64,000 nucleotides of DNA from Pseudoalteromonas arabiensis (GTDB lineage: Bacteria > Pseudomonadota > Gammaproteobacteria > Enterobacterales > Alteromonadaceae): NCBI RefSeq assembly GCF_001550155.1, contig NZ_LRUF01000018.1, positions 1-64,000 on the forward strand, in the 5' to 3' direction. A program made the translations under genes and the position numbers. The notes below the pieces were generated by a model. It was not told the DNA's origin. It made no database searches and saw nothing but the letters and a program-made list of their open reading frames with translations. Positions 63,119-64,000 of this stretch are shown piece after piece (the first letter of the stretch is position 1; every line of letters starts with the position of its first letter).

Positions 63119-64000
63119 ATGTCTGCTAAAAAACGCGGTTTAGGCCGAGGACTCGATGCTTTATTAAGTTCATCAAAACCTGCCCCTAGTGCAGATAATC
63201 AGCAACAAGCTACAGCAAAGCCAGAACAAGTCTCTGAGGTTGTTGCAGAGCAAAGTAAAGGTGAACTGCAAAAGTTAGCGATTGAGTTTTTACAGTCGGG
63301 TAAATATCAACCTCGTAAAGACATGTCTGAAGAAGCGCTAGAAGAATTAGCAAGCTCAATACGAGCACAAGGTATTATTCAGCCGATTGTTGTGCGCCCT
63401 ATTGGTGCAAATAAATACGAAATTATCGCTGGTGAGCGTCGTTGGCGTGCAGCCCAATTGGCAAAGTTAGATACCGTGCCGTGTATCATCAAGGACGTGC
63501 CAGACGAAGCTGCTGTTGCTATTGCCCTTATTGAAAACATTCAACGTGAAGATCTCAATGCAATGGAAGAAGCGATTGCTCTTAATCGTTTGTTGAATGA
63601 ATTTGAACTGACTCACCAACAAGTCGCAGAAGCCGTTGGTAAATCGCGTACTACAGTAACTAACTTACTGCGTCTGAATAACCTTAACGACGATGTTAAA
63701 ATATTGTTAGAGCATGGCGACATTGAAATGGGTCATGCGCGCTGTTTATTAGCACTTGACGGTGAAGCGCAGTCTGATGCCGCAAGATCGGCCGTCGCTA
63801 AAGCATTAACAGTACGTGAAACAGAAAAATTAGTACGCGCTATTTTAGAACCAGCACCTGAAAAAGAAGTGCAAGAAAAAGATCCAGATGTCAAACAGTT
63901 AGAGCAAAAGCTCGCTGAAAATTTAGGCGCTAAAGTTGAAATAAACTACAACAAAAAGGGCAAAGGCAAACTGGTTATTTCATATACAAATCTTGATGAG
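63119..64000 (+). CDS. parB: chromosome partitioning protein ParB, truncated by the window edge
   Basis: 294 residues visible from ATG (63119) and still open at base 64000, so only the very end is missing. An N-terminal ParA-stimulating stretch (KKRGLGRGLDALL) is followed by the CTP-binding ParB domain with GERRWRAAQLA and NIQREDLNAMEEA, and a helix-turn-helix (THQQVAEAVGKSRTTVTNLLRL). Binds the parS sites at 33519 and 34158. It follows parA by 20 bp. Confidence 0.96.
   Translation, partial: MSAKKRGLGRGLDALLSSSKPAPSADNQQQATAKPEQVSEVVAEQSKGELQKLAIEFLQSGKYQPRKDMSEEALEELASSIRAQGIIQPIVVRPIGANKYEIIAGERRWRAAQLAKLDTVPCIIKDVPDEAAVAIALIENIQREDLNAMEEAIALNRLLNEFELTHQQVAEAVGKSRTTVTNLLRLNNLNDDVKILLEHGDIEMGHARCLLALDGEAQSDAARSAVAKALTVRETEKLVRAILEPAPEKEVQEKDPDVKQLEQKLAENLGAKVEINYNKKGKGKLVISYTNLDE

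Overview
The window is about 64 kb of an AT-rich gammaproteobacterial chromosome around the replication origin. Protein sequences and gene order point to a marine Alteromonadales, most likely Pseudoalteromonas. Supporting signs are the yrdA-yrdB-aroE, yrdD-tsaC, smg-dprA and def-fmt-rsmB-trkA blocks beside an E. coli-type rrn P1 promoter, pepQ-yigZ-trkH beside fadBA, dnaA-dnaN-recF-gyrB divergent from rpmH-rnpA-yidD-yidC-mnmE, and mioC-oriC-mnmG-rsmG-parA-parB. The species is inferred, not proven.

Layout. 1-236: rRNA P1-like promoter firing off the left edge. 237-13.2 kb: conserved housekeeping (yrdA, yrdB, aroE, a truncated hemoglobin, a heme-binding chemoreceptor, hemF, tsaC, yrdD, smg, dprA, a LysM protein, def, fmt, rsmB, trkA). 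13.3-14.7 kb: five tandem genes for small secreted EF-hand proteins, with a recent 280-bp duplication. 15.2-24.9 kb: PilZ protein, trkH, yigZ, pepQ, slt, fadB, fadA. 25-27 kb: a lone AlbA/Schlafen-type ATP-binding protein, probably acquired. 27.1-37.1 kb: tusA, a lipoprotein, glyS-glyQ, gyrB-recF-dnaN-dnaA, with two parS sites inside recF. 37.6-45.2 kb: rpmH, rnpA, yidD, yidC, an iron-regulated PepSY/TonB receptor pair, mnmE.

45.2-57.4 kb is an integrated genomic island at the 3' end of mnmE, the site used by SGI1-type islands. It is bounded by a 15-bp direct repeat that restores the mnmE stop codon, with matching arm-type motifs inside both ends. It carries a tyrosine integrase, a highly structured non-coding segment, an AAA ATPase plus S8 protease pair resembling the IetAS anti-phage system, a second (Integrase_1-type) recombinase, three small-gene modules separated by four copies of a perfect or near-perfect palindrome, a DUF927 primase/helicase-like protein, an excisionase-like HTH protein and a PLD-fold nuclease-like protein. 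The native mnmE terminator now lies just beyond the right end. The layout suggests a phage-satellite-like or integrative defence island. The palindrome-separated modules next to the second recombinase are the most unusual element.

57.5-64 kb: an isocitrate lyase/PEP mutase-family gene, then mioC flanked on both sides by GATC- and DnaA-box-rich DNA. The right-hand one (59347-59774) is the best oriC candidate. After it come mnmG, rsmG, parA and a parB that runs off the right edge. Replication initiation (dnaA, dnaN, oriC), its topological and repair partners (gyrB, recF) and origin segregation (parA, parB, parS) are therefore all within about 30 kb.
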